Shown here: positions 25,104 through 34,153 of the stretch, one piece after another | How the letters are laid out: each line of letters begins with the position of its first letter | How positions within the stretch are numbered: the stretch's first letter is position 1 | From: Polymorphobacter fuscus | Lineage (GTDB): Bacteria; Pseudomonadota; Alphaproteobacteria; Sphingomonadales; Sphingomonadaceae | NCBI RefSeq assembly: GCF_011927825.1 | Contig: NZ_JAATJI010000002.1 | Coordinates: 434,001 to 498,000 of the forward strand | DNA: 64,000 bases | Direction of reading: 5' to 3' | Translations under genes and position numbers: made by a program | The notes under the pieces: model-generated | Database searches by the model: none | What the model was told of the DNA's origin: nothing | The model's input: the letters and a program-made list of their open reading frames with translations, nothing else

Positions 25104-28100
25104 ATGGGATTCATCGATTTCGCGGTCAAGCGCTGGCAGATCACGCTGGTCGCCTTTGCCCTGCTGTTCGCCATCGGGCTGTCGGCCTTCCTGACCATCC
25201 CACGGTCGGTCGATCCGCACTTTCCGTCGCCGTTCGTCAACATCATCGCGACCGTGCCGGGCGCCGAGCCGTCCGACATGGAGACGACGATCGCCAAGCC
25301 GATCGAAGATGTCCTCCAGGGGCTCGACGGCATCGTTCGTGTCCAGTCGCGATCGACCGATTCGACCGCCGTCATCACGGCCGAATTCAGTTGGAGCGGC
25401 GACCCTGAGCGCAATTACGACGAGGTGGTGCGCGAGGTGAACGCCATCCGCTCGACTTTGCCGTCGGCGCTGCAGCGGCTCGAATTCCAGAAGACGCGGA
25501 CGACGGAAGCTGCCGTGCTGCAATTTGCGCTTGTCAGCGACACCGCCAGCTATCGCCGGCTGGAAAAGCTGGCGAAGGACCTGCGCGAGCGGATGAACAG
25601 GGTGCCGGGGGTGCGCAACTCGCGCGCCTGGGCCATTCCGACGCCGGAGGTGCGCGTGGCGATCGACAGCGGCCGACTGGCGCAGCTGGGTCTGCCGGTG
25701 ACCGCCATCACCGACGCGCTGCGCGCCGGATCGACCGACCTGCCGCCGGGCGCGGTGCAATCGGGCGACCAGCGGTTGAACGTCCAGGCCGGCGGCGCCT
25801 TTCGCAGCGTCGACGAGGTCGCCGATGTGCCGGTGCGGGCGGCGAATGGCACCGTGGTGCGCGTCAAGGACGTCGCCGGCGTCGGCTGGGATTACGAGGA
25901 ACAGCCCCATTACGCCCGCTACAATGGCAAGCGCGCCGTCTGGGTGACGATCACCCAGAAAGACGGCCTCAATGTGCTCGACATCCGCAACAGCGCCATT
26001 GCGGCGGCCCAGGACTATCGCAAGCTCCTGCCGCCAGACGTGCAGCTGGAAACCGGCTTCGACCAGTCGTTCGATATTGCCCGCAAGCTCGACCAGCTGG
26101 GGCGCGACTTCGCCATCGCGTTGGCGATCGTGCTGATCACGCTGCTGCCGCTCGGCTGGCGGGCGTCTCTGGTGGTGATGGTCTCCGTGCCGTTGTCGCT
26201 GATGATCGGCGTCGCGGTGCTGGCGACGCTGGGCTTCACGCTCAACCAGCTGGCGATCGCCGGCTTCATCATCGCGCTGGGGCTTCTGGTGGATGACTCG
26301 ATCGTCGTCACCGAAAATATCGCCCGACACTTGCGGATGGGGGAGGGCCGGCAAAAGGCGGCGCTTTCGGGCACGCGCGAGATCGCCGTAGCGGTGATCG
26401 GCTGCACCTTCGTGCTGCTGTTCGCCTTCCTGCCGCTGGCCTTCCTGCCCGAAGGCGCCGGCAAGTTCACGCGCTCGCTGCCGGTGGCGGTGCTGGGGAC
26501 GGTGGCGGCGTCGTTGCTGGTGTCGCTGACCATCGTGCCGTTTCTCGCCAGTCGCATCCTGCCGGCAAACGAGCCTGAGCACGGCAACCGCTTCCTCCAG
26601 GCCATCCAGAACGGCATCCAGCGCTTTTATGCACCGGTACTGCACTGGTCGCTGACAAGGCCGTGGCGGGCGATGGCGGTGGCAACGGTGATCGTGGTGT
26701 CCGGCTTTGCCTTGGTGCCGTTCATCGGATCGAGCCTGTTCCCGCCGGCCGACGCATCCTATTTCCTCGTCACCGTCACGGCGCCGGAAGGGGCGGCGAT
26801 AACCCAGACCGATCGGGCTGTCCGCCTGGTCGAGCAGGCGACGCGCGGCGAACCCGATGTCACGCAGGTGCTCGCCAATGTCGGGCGCGGCAATCCGCAG
26901 ATCTTCTACAACCAGCGCAGTTTCGACCAGCGCACCAATATCGGCGAAGTGCTGGTCAATCTGAAGCAATGGGATCCGGTCGCGGGCCCGGCGCTGGTCG
27001 AGCGGCTGCGCCAGCGCTTCGCCGCCGGTCCCGATGCGCAATATGTGCTGAAGGTGTTCCAGAACGGCCCACCGGTCGATGCGCCGATCCTGGTCAAGGT
27101 CGTCGGGCCCGATCTCGACGTGCTTAAGCGGCTGGCGGGCGAGGTCGAGGCGGTGATGCGGCGGGTGCCGGGGACACGCGATGTCAGCAACCCGGTTGCA
27201 GTCGACCAGCCGCGACTGGAACTCGGCCTCGATACCGGCAAGGCGGCGCTGCTGGGTGTCCAGCCCGGGGCGCCGCGCCGGGCGCTGCGGCTGGCGCTCG
27301 CCGGCGAGGCGGCGGGGCGGCTGCGCGACCGCGAGGGCGACAGCTATAATGTCGTGGTGCGACTTCCACTCGACCGGCGGCACGAGGTCTCGGCGCTCGA
27401 CGATGTCTATGTCGCCGCGAGCAACGGCGCCATTCCGCTGCGCGAGATCGCGACGCCGCGGCTCGATTCGGCGCCGCCGCGGATCAACCGCGAACGTCAG
27501 CAGCGGACGGTGTCGGTCCAGTCGCAAGTTGCCGACGGCTTCCTGACAGCCAAGGTCAACACCGCCGTCTATGCCGCTTTGAAGGCGATCGAATTGCCGC
27601 CGGGCTACAGCTTCGATGAAGGCGGCGAAGCCGAGGTTGCGGCGCGCAGCTTCGGTGGGCTTGGGCCGATCATCGCCATTGCGGTGTTCGGGATCCTGGG
27701 GGTGCTGGTCATCGAATTCGGCCGGTTCCGCGAGACGGCGGTGGTCGCCGGCGTCATCCCGCTCGGAATTTTCGGCGGGCTGGTGGCGCTGTTCGTGACC
27801 GGCAATTCGATCAGCTACACCGCCGTCATCGGCTTCATCGCGTTGATCGGGATCGAGATCAAGAACTCCATCCTGCTCGTCGATTTCACCACCCAGCTGC
27901 GCCGCCAGGGCCTGGGGCTGCGCGACGCGATCGAACGCGCCGGCGAAGTGCGCTTCCTTCCGGTGCTGCTGACCTCGGTGACCGCGATCGGCGGGTTGCT
28001 GCCCCTCGCTCTCTCCGGATCGGGCCTTTACGGGCCGCTGGCCTGGGTCATCATCGGCGGGCTGATATCGTCGACGCTGCTCAGCCGGATCGTGACGCCG

Positions 28101-28148
28101 GTGATGTACCTGCTGATCGTGCGCGGCGCGGCGCCGGAACCGGCCTGA
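25104..28148 (+). CDS. RND-family multidrug efflux permease
   Basis: 1014 residues with twelve transmembrane segments in two repeats and two large periplasmic loops, as in AcrB/MexF-type hydrophobe/amphiphile exporters. The start FAVKRWQITLVAFALLFAIG is TM1; TM4 contains the proton-relay Asp pair in GLLVDDSIVVTENIARHLRMG; the second repeat has IGFIALIGIEIKNSILLVDF. It forms a trimer that exports drugs or lipophilic compounds using the proton gradient. The operon partner is the adaptor at 24032; the divergent-type palindrome and tetR gene downstream may or may not control it. Confidence 0.92.
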   Translation: MGFIDFAVKRWQITLVAFALLFAIGLSAFLTIPRSVDPHFPSPFVNIIATVPGAEPSDMETTIAKPIEDVLQGLDGIVRVQSRSTDSTAVITAEFSWSGDPERNYDEVVREVNAIRSTLPSALQRLEFQKTRTTEAAVLQFALVSDTASYRRLEKLAKDLRERMNRVPGVRNSRAWAIPTPEVRVAIDSGRLAQLGLPVTAITDALRAGSTDLPPGAVQSGDQRLNVQAGGAFRSVDEVADVPVRAANGTVVRVKDVAGVGWDYEEQPHYARYNGKRAVWVTITQKDGLNVLDIRNSAIAAAQDYRKLLPPDVQLETGFDQSFDIARKLDQLGRDFAIALAIVLITLLPLGWRASLVVMVSVPLSLMIGVAVLATLGFTLNQLAIAGFIIALGLLVDDSIVVTENIARHLRMGEGRQKAALSGTREIAVAVIGCTFVLLFAFLPLAFLPEGAGKFTRSLPVAVLGTVAASLLVSLTIVPFLASRILPANEPEHGNRFLQAIQNGIQRFYAPVLHWSLTRPWRAMAVATVIVVSGFALVPFIGSSLFPPADASYFLVTVTAPEGAAITQTDRAVRLVEQATRGEPDVTQVLANVGRGNPQIFYNQRSFDQRTNIGEVLVNLKQWDPVAGPALVERLRQRFAAGPDAQYVLKVFQNGPPVDAPILVKVVGPDLDVLKRLAGEVEAVMRRVPGTRDVSNPVAVDQPRLELGLDTGKAALLGVQPGAPRRALRLALAGEAAGRLRDREGDSYNVVVRLPLDRRHEVSALDDVYVAASNGAIPLREIATPRLDSAPPRINRERQQRTVSVQSQVADGFLTAKVNTAVYAALKAIELPPGYSFDEGGEAEVAARSFGGLGPIIAIAVFGILGVLVIEFGRFRETAVVAGVIPLGIFGGLVALFVTGNSISYTAVIGFIALIGIEIKNSILLVDFTTQLRRQGLGLRDAIERAGEVRFLPVLLTSVTAIGGLLPLALSGSGLYGPLAWVIIGGLISSTLLSRIVTPVMYLLIVRGAAPEPA

Positions 28149-28215
28149 GGGGCCATTTCGCTCAGTCGAAAGGATAGCGACTTCGATGGCGCACCGCCCG
28201 AATTGGTGATTGACG

Positions 28216-28239
28216 AACATACCAACTGGTCGGTATGTT
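28216..28239. promoter_or_regulatory. 24-bp palindrome 6 bp before the tetR start (candidate TetR operator)
   Basis: AACATACC and GGTATGTT are perfect 8-bp arms, and the inner AAC-TG-GTC extends the symmetry with one mismatch. It ends 6 bp before the ATG of the TetR gene. Size and position are right for an autorepression operator bound by a TetR dimer. Confidence 0.65.
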
Positions 28240-28245
28240 TTTCTC

Positions 28246-28890
28246 ATGTCCGCACGAACCCGCCTGCTCAACGCTGCCACCGCCATCATCCGGCGTCAGG
28301 GGTTCGCGGGGACATCCGTCGATGGGCTTTGCGGGGTGGCCGGTGTGACCAAGGGGGCGTTTTTCCACCATTTCGCCTCCAAGGAAGCGCTGGGGGTCGC
28401 AGCGGCGGAGCATTGGTCGGAAACGACCGGCGCGCTGTTCGCCGGCGGCGACTGGCATCGCCACGCCGATCCGCTGCAGCGCATTTTCGGCTATATCGAC
28501 TTTCGGGCAGCGTTGATCGCCGGCGCCCCGGCTGAGTTCACCTGCCTCGCCGGCACCATGGTGCAGGAAGCGCACGAGAGCAGCCCTGCCATCCGCGATG
28601 CCTGCCGGCGCAGCATCTTCGGCCATGCGGCGACGCTGGAAGCGGATTTTGCCGCGGCCATGGCAGCACATGGTGTCACCGGCACCACCGCCGAAAGCCT
28701 GGCGCTGCACACCCAGGCGGTGCTGCAGGGCGGCTTCATCCTTTCGAAAGCCACTGGCGACACGGCGCCGTCGCTGGCCGGGATCGACCATCTGCGCCGT
28801 TACCTGACCTTGCTTTTTGGGGAGAAATGCAATGACGGAGACAATGGACGCCCGGTTGACGGGGGTGACGCCGCACATCGTCTGCAATGA
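28246..28890 (+). CDS. TetR/AcrR-family transcriptional regulator
   Basis: 214 residues from ATG 28246. The N-terminal helix-turn-helix is typical (LLNAATAIIRRQGFAGTSVD, then GVAGVTKGAFFHHFASKEAL, residues about 7-50); the C-terminal ligand domain is helical. The last 26 codons (LLFGEKCNDGDNGRPVDGG and on) overlap the next gene by 59 bp, an unusually long overlap whose tail is not TetR-like, so a recent loss of an earlier stop is possible. The palindrome at 28216 suggests autoregulation together with the three downstream small-domain genes. Confidence 0.88.
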   Translation: MSARTRLLNAATAIIRRQGFAGTSVDGLCGVAGVTKGAFFHHFASKEALGVAAAEHWSETTGALFAGGDWHRHADPLQRIFGYIDFRAALIAGAPAEFTCLAGTMVQEAHESSPAIRDACRRSIFGHAATLEADFAAAMAAHGVTGTTAESLALHTQAVLQGGFILSKATGDTAPSLAGIDHLRRYLTLLFGEKCNDGDNGRPVDGGDAAHRLQ

Positions 28891-29284
28891 CGCGGCGGCA
28901 GCGATCGCATTCTACAAGGCGGCGTTCGGAGCCACCGAAATGATGCGACTGCCGGGTCCCGATGGCCGGCTGTACCACGCCTCGGTGATGATCAACGGCG
29001 GCTTGCTGATGCTTGTCGACGAATTTCCCGAAATGCCTGTTGCCGCGCCCACGACGCTGAACGGCAGCTCCGTCACGCTGCACCTGTACAGCGACGATGC
29101 CACGGCCGCGATCGCCCGTGCCGCTGCGGCCGGAGCGACGGTAACGATGGAGGCCCAGCCGATGTTCTGGGGCGACATGTACGGTATGGTCACCGACCCG
29201 TTCGGCCATGTCTGGGCCATCGCGACGCCGATGGGGCCACCCAAGACGGCTGACGAACTCGCCGCCGCCATGGCGGGCGCCTGA
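28832..29284 (+). CDS. VOC-family (glyoxalase/bleomycin-resistance-like) protein
   Basis: 150 residues from ATG 28832 (GGGGAG ribosome-binding site). Paired beta-alpha-beta-beta-beta modules of the vicinal oxygen chelate fold: TPHIVCNDAAAAIAFYKAAFGATEMMRLPGPDGRLYHASVMI and DPFGHVWAIATP. It resembles PhnB-like VOC proteins. Substrate unknown; it may bind or modify a small compound. It sits in a four-gene unit behind the tetR gene. Confidence 0.85.
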   Translation: MTETMDARLTGVTPHIVCNDAAAAIAFYKAAFGATEMMRLPGPDGRLYHASVMINGGLLMLVDEFPEMPVAAPTTLNGSSVTLHLYSDDATAAIARAAAAGATVTMEAQPMFWGDMYGMVTDPFGHVWAIATPMGPPKTADELAAAMAGA

Positions 29285-29286
29285 CC

Positions 29287-29766
29287 ATGGCGGGCCATAT
29301 CACCCCCTGTTTCTGGTTCGCCAGCGAAGCCGAAGCCGCCGCCCGCCATTATGTCGGCATCTTCGACGATGCAGCGCTGGGCCATGTTTCGCGTTATGGT
29401 GCCGACATGCCGGTGGCCGAAGGCACGGTTCTGTTTGCCCAGTTCACCCTGCGCGGCCAGCCGTATATGGCGCTCAACACCGGCCGGCCGATCGCCTTCA
29501 ACGAAGGCATTTCGCTTTCGGTCGATTGCGCGACGCAGGCCGAAATCGACCATCATTGGGACGCGCTGCTCGCCGATGGCGGTGCACCCGTGCAATGCGG
29601 CTGGCTGACTGACCGCTTTGGGGTCAGCTGGCAGATCGTGCCGCGCATGATGGACGAATGGATGCGGACTGGCACCGCCGGGCAGGTGGCACGGCTGATG
29701 GCGGCGATGATGGACATGGTGAAGCTCGACATTGCCGCCCTGCAGCGCGCGTTCGAAGGAGAATGA
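29287..29766 (+). CDS. VOC-family PhnB-like protein (3-demethylubiquinone-9 3-methyltransferase domain)
   Basis: 159 residues. HITPCFWFASEAEAAARHYVGIFDDA opens the domain, with ALNTGRPIAFNEGISLSVDC and GVSWQIVPRMMDEWMRTG following, the pattern of PhnB/3-demethylubiquinone methyltransferase-like VOC proteins. Despite the family name, methyltransferase activity is not expected. It begins 2 bp after the preceding VOC gene and ends 2 bp before the AHSA1 gene's ATG. Confidence 0.85.
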   Translation: MAGHITPCFWFASEAEAAARHYVGIFDDAALGHVSRYGADMPVAEGTVLFAQFTLRGQPYMALNTGRPIAFNEGISLSVDCATQAEIDHHWDALLADGGAPVQCGWLTDRFGVSWQIVPRMMDEWMRTGTAGQVARLMAAMMDMVKLDIAALQRAFEGE

Positions 29767-29768
29767 CG

Positions 29769-30242
29769 ATGACCGATGCCCCTGACGCGCTGTTCGAACT
29801 GGCAGTCGAGCGGCATTTCGACGTGCCGCCGACGGCGATCTGGCAGGCCTGGACCGACCATCTGACCGAATGGTGGTGCCCGCGGCCATGGACAACCGAG
29901 ATCATCGACTGGGACATGCGGGCCGGCGGCGCGGCGCATGTGACGATGCACGGGCCGGACGGTGGCATCAGCGACATGCCGGGCGTGTTCCTGGAGGTGA
30001 CCGAGCCGAACCGCATCGTGTTCACCAACGCGTTTACCGCGGGGTGGCGGCCGCAGAAGCCGTTCATGGTCGGCATTTTCGAGTTCACCGACGATGGTGC
30101 CGGCGGCAGCCATTATCGTGCCGCCGCGCGCCACTGGGACAAGGCGGCGATGGACGAGCATGCCGCAATGGGGTTCGAACAGGGCTGGGGTGTCGTTGCC
30201 GACCAGTTGCTGGAGGTGGCGCGGCGCATCGCTGGCAGATGA
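29769..30242 (+). CDS. SRPBCC (AHSA1-like) protein
   Basis: 157 residues. ATG 29769 is preferred over 29763 because its AAGGAG lies at a proper distance (the other start would overlap the site). The START/Bet v1-like fold is seen in LFELAVERHFDVPPTAIWQAWTD, WWCPRPWTTEI, FLEVTEPNRIVFTNAF and GFEQGWGVVADQLLEV. AHSA1-like proteins bind hydrophobic ligands; they commonly occur with VOC genes and an ArsR/TetR regulator. It is the last gene of the tetR unit. Confidence 0.87.
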   Translation: MTDAPDALFELAVERHFDVPPTAIWQAWTDHLTEWWCPRPWTTEIIDWDMRAGGAAHVTMHGPDGGISDMPGVFLEVTEPNRIVFTNAFTAGWRPQKPFMVGIFEFTDDGAGGSHYRAAARHWDKAAMDEHAAMGFEQGWGVVADQLLEVARRIAGR

Positions 30243-30287
30243 TGGCTTTACAGATCCTGCGCCGGTCGACGACGATGTCGGTAGGGG

Positions 30288-30313
30288 ACAACATTGCCAT
30301 TTGGTAATGTTGT
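30288..30313. promoter_or_regulatory. 26-bp near-perfect palindrome upstream of carbonic anhydrase
   Basis: ACAACATTGCC and GGTAATGTTGT are 11-bp arms with one mismatch, separated by ATTT. It starts 46 bp after the AHSA1 stop and ends 36 bp before the carbonic anhydrase ATG. No T-tract follows, so I favour an operator over an intrinsic terminator. Confidence 0.5.
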
Positions 30314-30348
30314 TGCTAGACGGCCGTCCACCGATACAGGAGTAGCCA

Positions 30349-31020
30349 ATGCCCAAGTTTGCCGCCGGCGTCGTGCGTTTCCAGCGCGACGTTTATCCGC
30401 ACAAGCAGGAATTCTATGACACGCTGAGCACGGGTCAGGCACCAGAGGCGCTTTTCATCACCTGTTCCGATTCGCGGATTGAACTGGGTACGCTGACCCA
30501 GGCGCAACCGGGCGATCTGTTCGTTGTCCGTAATGCCGGCAACATCGTGCCACCACACAGCAATTCGACCGGGGCAACGACGGCCGCGATCGAATTCGCT
30601 GTCGGTGCCTTGAAGGTGTCGCACATCGTCATCTGCGGGCACACCGATTGCGGCGCAATGAAGGGTGCGGTGGCACCTGACAAGCTCGATTCGCTGCCGC
30701 ATGTCCGCGCGTGGCTGGGCTATGCTCGCGCGGCAGTCGAAATTGTTGCGGCGATTGGCAACGACTTGACCGACCAGGAGCGTATGCTGCTGCTGCTGGA
30801 ACAGAATGTCATTCTGCAGTTGCAGCATTTGAAAACCCACCCGACGGTGGCAGTGGCGCTCGCAACGGGCTCTTTGCAACTGCACGGCTGGGTTTACGAC
30901 ATCAAGGCTGGTGAAGTGTATGCCTATGATGAGGAAATCGGCGACTTCAAGCCGGTGAGCGAGCGCTACGCCGAGCAGATGAAAGAGTTTCTTTCGGCTG
31001 ATCTGCACGATCATGGCTGA
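30349..31020 (+). CDS. beta-class carbonic anhydrase
   Basis: 223 residues. Zinc ligands are visible: Cys39 in FITCSDSR with Asp41 and Arg43, His98 and Cys101 in CGHTDCGAMKG. It interconverts CO2 and bicarbonate in the cytoplasm, supplying bicarbonate for carboxylations and pH balance. The start follows a CAGGAG site. The gene appears monocistronic; a CCAGCG/CGCTGG hairpin (31029-31045) lies past the stop, in the gap to the convergent amidohydrolase. Confidence 0.93.
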   Translation: MPKFAAGVVRFQRDVYPHKQEFYDTLSTGQAPEALFITCSDSRIELGTLTQAQPGDLFVVRNAGNIVPPHSNSTGATTAAIEFAVGALKVSHIVICGHTDCGAMKGAVAPDKLDSLPHVRAWLGYARAAVEIVAAIGNDLTDQERMLLLLEQNVILQLQHLKTHPTVAVALATGSLQLHGWVYDIKAGEVYAYDEEIGDFKPVSERYAEQMKEFLSADLHDHG

Positions 31021-31071
31021 CGCCATGACCAGCGTCTGACGCTGGCGGGGAAGCGACCTTGCCCAGGCGAG

Positions 31072-32793
31072 TCAAACCGTCTGGGCGCCCCGCACCAGCC
31101 GGCCGGGCAGGGCACCCGTCGGCACGCCGCGGCGATAGGTGACCTTGCCACTCTTGATCGTCACCGCATAGCCATCGGCAAGCTGGCGCAGGCGTTTGCC
31201 GCCCGCCGGCAGGTCGCGGACCATCGCCGGCGCGTGGAGCACAAGACCGTCCAGATCGATGACATTGAGATCGGCCTTGTAGCCGGGCGCAAGCAGGCCG
31301 CGGTCGCCAAGGCCGACGGCGGCGGCCGGGACGGCGGTGAGCGAGCGGATGGCGGCGGGCAGCGGCACGGCGCGGTCGGGGCCTGCATCGCGGACGAAGT
31401 GCGTCAGGTAGAAGGTCGGGAAGCTGGCATCGCAGATCAGGCCGTAATGCGCCCCGCCGTCGCCCAGGCCGATGATGGTATCGGGGTGGGTGCACATCTC
31501 GCGCGCCGCATCGAGGTTGCCGTCGCGGTAGTTGGCGCCGGGCAGGAACAGGATGTTGCGGCCGTCATTTTCGATCAGCAGGTCATAGGCGACTTCGGCG
31601 GCCGTCCGCCCCTGGCGTTCGGCGATCCGGTCGAGCCGATCGTCCGGAGCAGGGTCATAGACCGGCGGTTCGCCCATCAGGTAGGTCGCGGTGGAGGCAG
31701 CGACGATCTGCAGGAAAAACGGATTGGTGTCGTCAGGCGCTTCCGCCAACAGGCGGGCGCGCAGCGCGGGTTCACGCAACGCCGCGACCTTTTCGGCCAG
31801 CGGCAGGTCGGCGAGCGGCCGGAAGCTCGGGTGGAGCGAAAAGGGGTGGAACGACAGGTCGAGCCCGAACAGCAACCCGACGGGTCGCGGGTAGACCTGG
31901 CCATGGATGGTGACGCCGTCGGCATTGGCAGTTTCGAGCGCGCGCAGATATTTGCGCCAGCCGTCCGCGTCGCCGGTCGCCATCTGCAGCAGCGAAAACG
32001 ACAGCGGCCGGCCCGCCGCCTCGGCGACGCGGCGCATCAGTGCGAACTCGTCATCAGCCTCGCCGAAAATGTCGGCAATGAGCTGATAGACGCCGGCGCC
32101 CGCGTCGCGCAGCCCCGCGGCGAGCGCCAGCAACTCGTCCTCGGGCGAATTGAGGCTGGGCGCGAGCTCCCCGGCGCGGGTCCGGTGCAACATGTTGCGC
32201 GACGTGGTGACACCGAGCGCACCGGCACGGATCGCTTCGGCGGTCAGCGCCCGCATCTGGGCCAGGTCGGCATCGGTCGGCGGCTCGCGTCGCGCACCCC
32301 GCTCGCCCATCACATAGACGCGCAGCGCCGAATGCGGCAGCTGCGCCGCGACGTCGATATCGAGCTGGCGGGCGGCAAGTGCGTCGAGATAGTCGGGAAA
32401 CGTCTCCCAGTTCCACGGCAGGCCGGCGGTCATCACCACTTCCGGAATGTCCTCGACGCCTTCCATCAGCGCTACCAGCATGGCGTGCTGGTCAGGCTTG
32501 CACGGCGCGAAGCCGACGCCGCAATTGCCCATGACGACCGACGTGACGCCATGGCCCGATGACGGCGTCATCCGCTGTTCCCAGGTTGCCTGCCCGTCAT
32601 AATGGGTGTGGACATCGACGAATCCGGGCGTGACGATATGACCGGTCGCGTCGATTTCTTCGGCGGCGCTGCCGGTCACGCTGCCGATGGCGACGATGCA
32701 ATCCCCGCTGATGGCGACATCGCCGATGCGCCCGGGGGCGCCCGATCCGTCATGGATTTCGCCGCCGCGGATGATCAGGTCATAATCGGCCAT
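31072..32793 (-). CDS. amidohydrolase of the N-acyl-D-amino-acid deacylase (D-aminoacylase) group
   Basis: 573 residues. It begins with the small beta-sandwich domain ([36 protein letters not shown] with the metal-binding HxH), then a TIM-barrel and a C-terminal return to the sandwich ([17 protein letters not shown]). The metal region [11 protein letters not shown] is intact. D-aminoacylases hydrolyse N-acyl-D-amino acids; the genuine substrate could be a related cyclic amide. It is divergent from metZ across a gap with a tandem repeat. Confidence 0.82.
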   Translation of the reverse strand: MADYDLIIRGGEIHDGSGAPGRIGDVAISGDCIVAIGSVTGSAAEEIDATGHIVTPGFVDVHTHYDGQATWEQRMTPSSGHGVTSVVMGNCGVGFAPCKPDQHAMLVALMEGVEDIPEVVMTAGLPWNWETFPDYLDALAARQLDIDVAAQLPHSALRVYVMGERGARREPPTDADLAQMRALTAEAIRAGALGVTTSRNMLHRTRAGELAPSLNSPEDELLALAAGLRDAGAGVYQLIADIFGEADDEFALMRRVAEAAGRPLSFSLLQMATGDADGWRKYLRALETANADGVTIHGQVYPRPVGLLFGLDLSFHPFSLHPSFRPLADLPLAEKVAALREPALRARLLAEAPDDTNPFFLQIVAASTATYLMGEPPVYDPAPDDRLDRIAERQGRTAAEVAYDLLIENDGRNILFLPGANYRDGNLDAAREMCTHPDTIIGLGDGGAHYGLICDASFPTFYLTHFVRDAGPDRAVPLPAAIRSLTAVPAAAVGLGDRGLLAPGYKADLNVIDLDGLVLHAPAMVRDLPAGGKRLRQLADGYAVTIKSGKVTYRRGVPTGALPGRLVRGAQTV

Positions 32794-32849
32794 GTCGCTC
32801 TCCCAGGATCATTGGCTACCACGGGCGGGCGGGGCCGGCACCGGCCGCA

Positions 32850-32909
32850 ATGAACAGGGAACCGATGAACAGGGCAGCGATGAACAGGGCACCCACGAAC
32901 AGGGCGCCG
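32850..32909. repeat. imperfect 15-bp tandem repeat, four copies, in a divergent promoter gap
   Basis: Units ATGAACAGGGAACCG, ATGAACAGGGCAGCG, ATGAACAGGGCACCC and ACGAACAGGGCGCCG share the AACAGGG core. The array occupies 60 bp of the 151-bp gap between the divergent amidohydrolase (start 32793) and metZ (start 32945), a position likely to affect promoter spacing. Confidence 0.85.
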
Positions 32910-32944
32910 TTGCGTGGCCGCGCCCCTGCGACTATCCATCCTGA

Positions 32945-34153
32945 ATGAAACGCTTTACCGGCCAAGACCGATCGATCACCGACAAATGGCGCCCCGCGAC
33001 GCTGGCGGTGCGCGGCGGCACGATGCGGTCCGATTTCGGCGAGACCTCCGAAGCGATCTTCATGACTTCGGGCTATGCCTATGACAATGCCGAGGAAGCG
33101 GCGGCGCGGTTCCGCGGCGACCGGCCCGGGATGACCTATAGCCGCTTGCAGAATCCGACGACGGACATGCTCGAAAAGCGGCTGGCACTGCTGGAAGGCG
33201 CCGAAGCCGCGCGCGCCACGACGACAGGCATGGCAGCGATGAGCGCGGCGTTGATGAGCACGCTGTCGGCGGGCGACCATCTTGTCGCCGGGCGCTCGCT
33301 GTTCGGGTCGTGCCGGGTGCTGGTCGATACGATTTTGCCGCGCTTCGGCATTCAGACGACGACCGTCGACGCGACCGACACCGACGCCTGGGCGCGGGCG
33401 CGGCGGCCCAATACCCGCGCCTTCTTTCTCGAAACGCCGTCGAACCCGGGGCTCGAAGTGTCCGACCTGCGGGCAATCGCCGATATCGGCCATGATGCCG
33501 GCGCGCTGGTCATCGTCGACAATGCCTTTGCCTCGCCGATCGTCCAGCGACCGATGGACCATGGCGCCGACATCGTCGCCTATTCGGCAACGAAGCTGAT
33601 GGACGGGCAGGGGCGGGTGCTCGCCGGCGCCGTGCTCGGCAGCGAAAAATGGATGAACGACGTCTATCTTGCCTATGCCCGCCACACCGGCCCCAATCTG
33701 TCGCCGTTCAACGCCTGGGTCGTGCTGAAGTCGCTGGAAACGCTCGATCTGCGCGTGCGGCGGTCGTGCGAGAATGCGCTCAAGGTCGCGACATTTCTCG
33801 AAGCGCGGATGCCGCGGGTGCTTTACCCCGGCCTCGCCTCGCACCCGCAGCATGCGCTGGCGATGCGCCAGATGGCGGCAGGCGGCACGATCGTCGCGCT
33901 GTTCCTCGATGGCGGACGGCCCCAGGCGCACGGGCTGCTCGATGCGCTGGAACTGATCGACATTTCCAACAACCTCGGCGATTCGCGCAGCCTGATGACG
34001 CATCCGGCATCGACGACCCATTATGCGGTGACCGCCGAGGTGCGCGACCAGATGGGGATCACCGAGGGCATGTTGCGCCTGTCGATCGGCCTCGAGGACC
34101 CGCAGGACCTGATCGACGATCTCGACCAGGCGCTGCGGCACATCGGGCTTTGA
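32945..34153 (+). CDS. metZ: O-succinylhomoserine sulfhydrylase
   Basis: 402 residues of the Cys/Met metabolism PLP-dependent family. SATKLMDGQG holds the PLP-binding Lys (near residue 219), and YSRLQNPTTDMLEKRLALLEG, ETPSNPGLEVSDL and TTHYAVT are conserved around the cofactor. It makes homocysteine from O-succinylhomoserine and sulfide. The gene overlaps apaG by one base (TGATG). I see no SAM-II riboswitch-like structure in the short upstream gap. Confidence 0.9.
   Translation: MKRFTGQDRSITDKWRPATLAVRGGTMRSDFGETSEAIFMTSGYAYDNAEEAAARFRGDRPGMTYSRLQNPTTDMLEKRLALLEGAEAARATTTGMAAMSAALMSTLSAGDHLVAGRSLFGSCRVLVDTILPRFGIQTTTVDATDTDAWARARRPNTRAFFLETPSNPGLEVSDLRAIADIGHDAGALVIVDNAFASPIVQRPMDHGADIVAYSATKLMDGQGRVLAGAVLGSEKWMNDVYLAYARHTGPNLSPFNAWVVLKSLETLDLRVRRSCENALKVATFLEARMPRVLYPGLASHPQHALAMRQMAAGGTIVALFLDGGRPQAHGLLDALELIDISNNLGDSRSLMTHPASTTHYAVTAEVRDQMGITEGMLRLSIGLEDPQDLIDDLDQALRHIGL

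Noticed and set aside
32794..32944. SAM-II riboswitch before metZ
   Set aside because: I looked for the conserved pseudoknot core common before metA/metZ in alphaproteobacteria and did not find it; the gap is mainly tandem repeat.
32816..34141. Minus-strand frame opposite metZ with pentapeptide-like ALFIG repeats
   Set aside because: It is the shadow of metZ plus the tandem repeat; the rest shows antisense codon artefacts.
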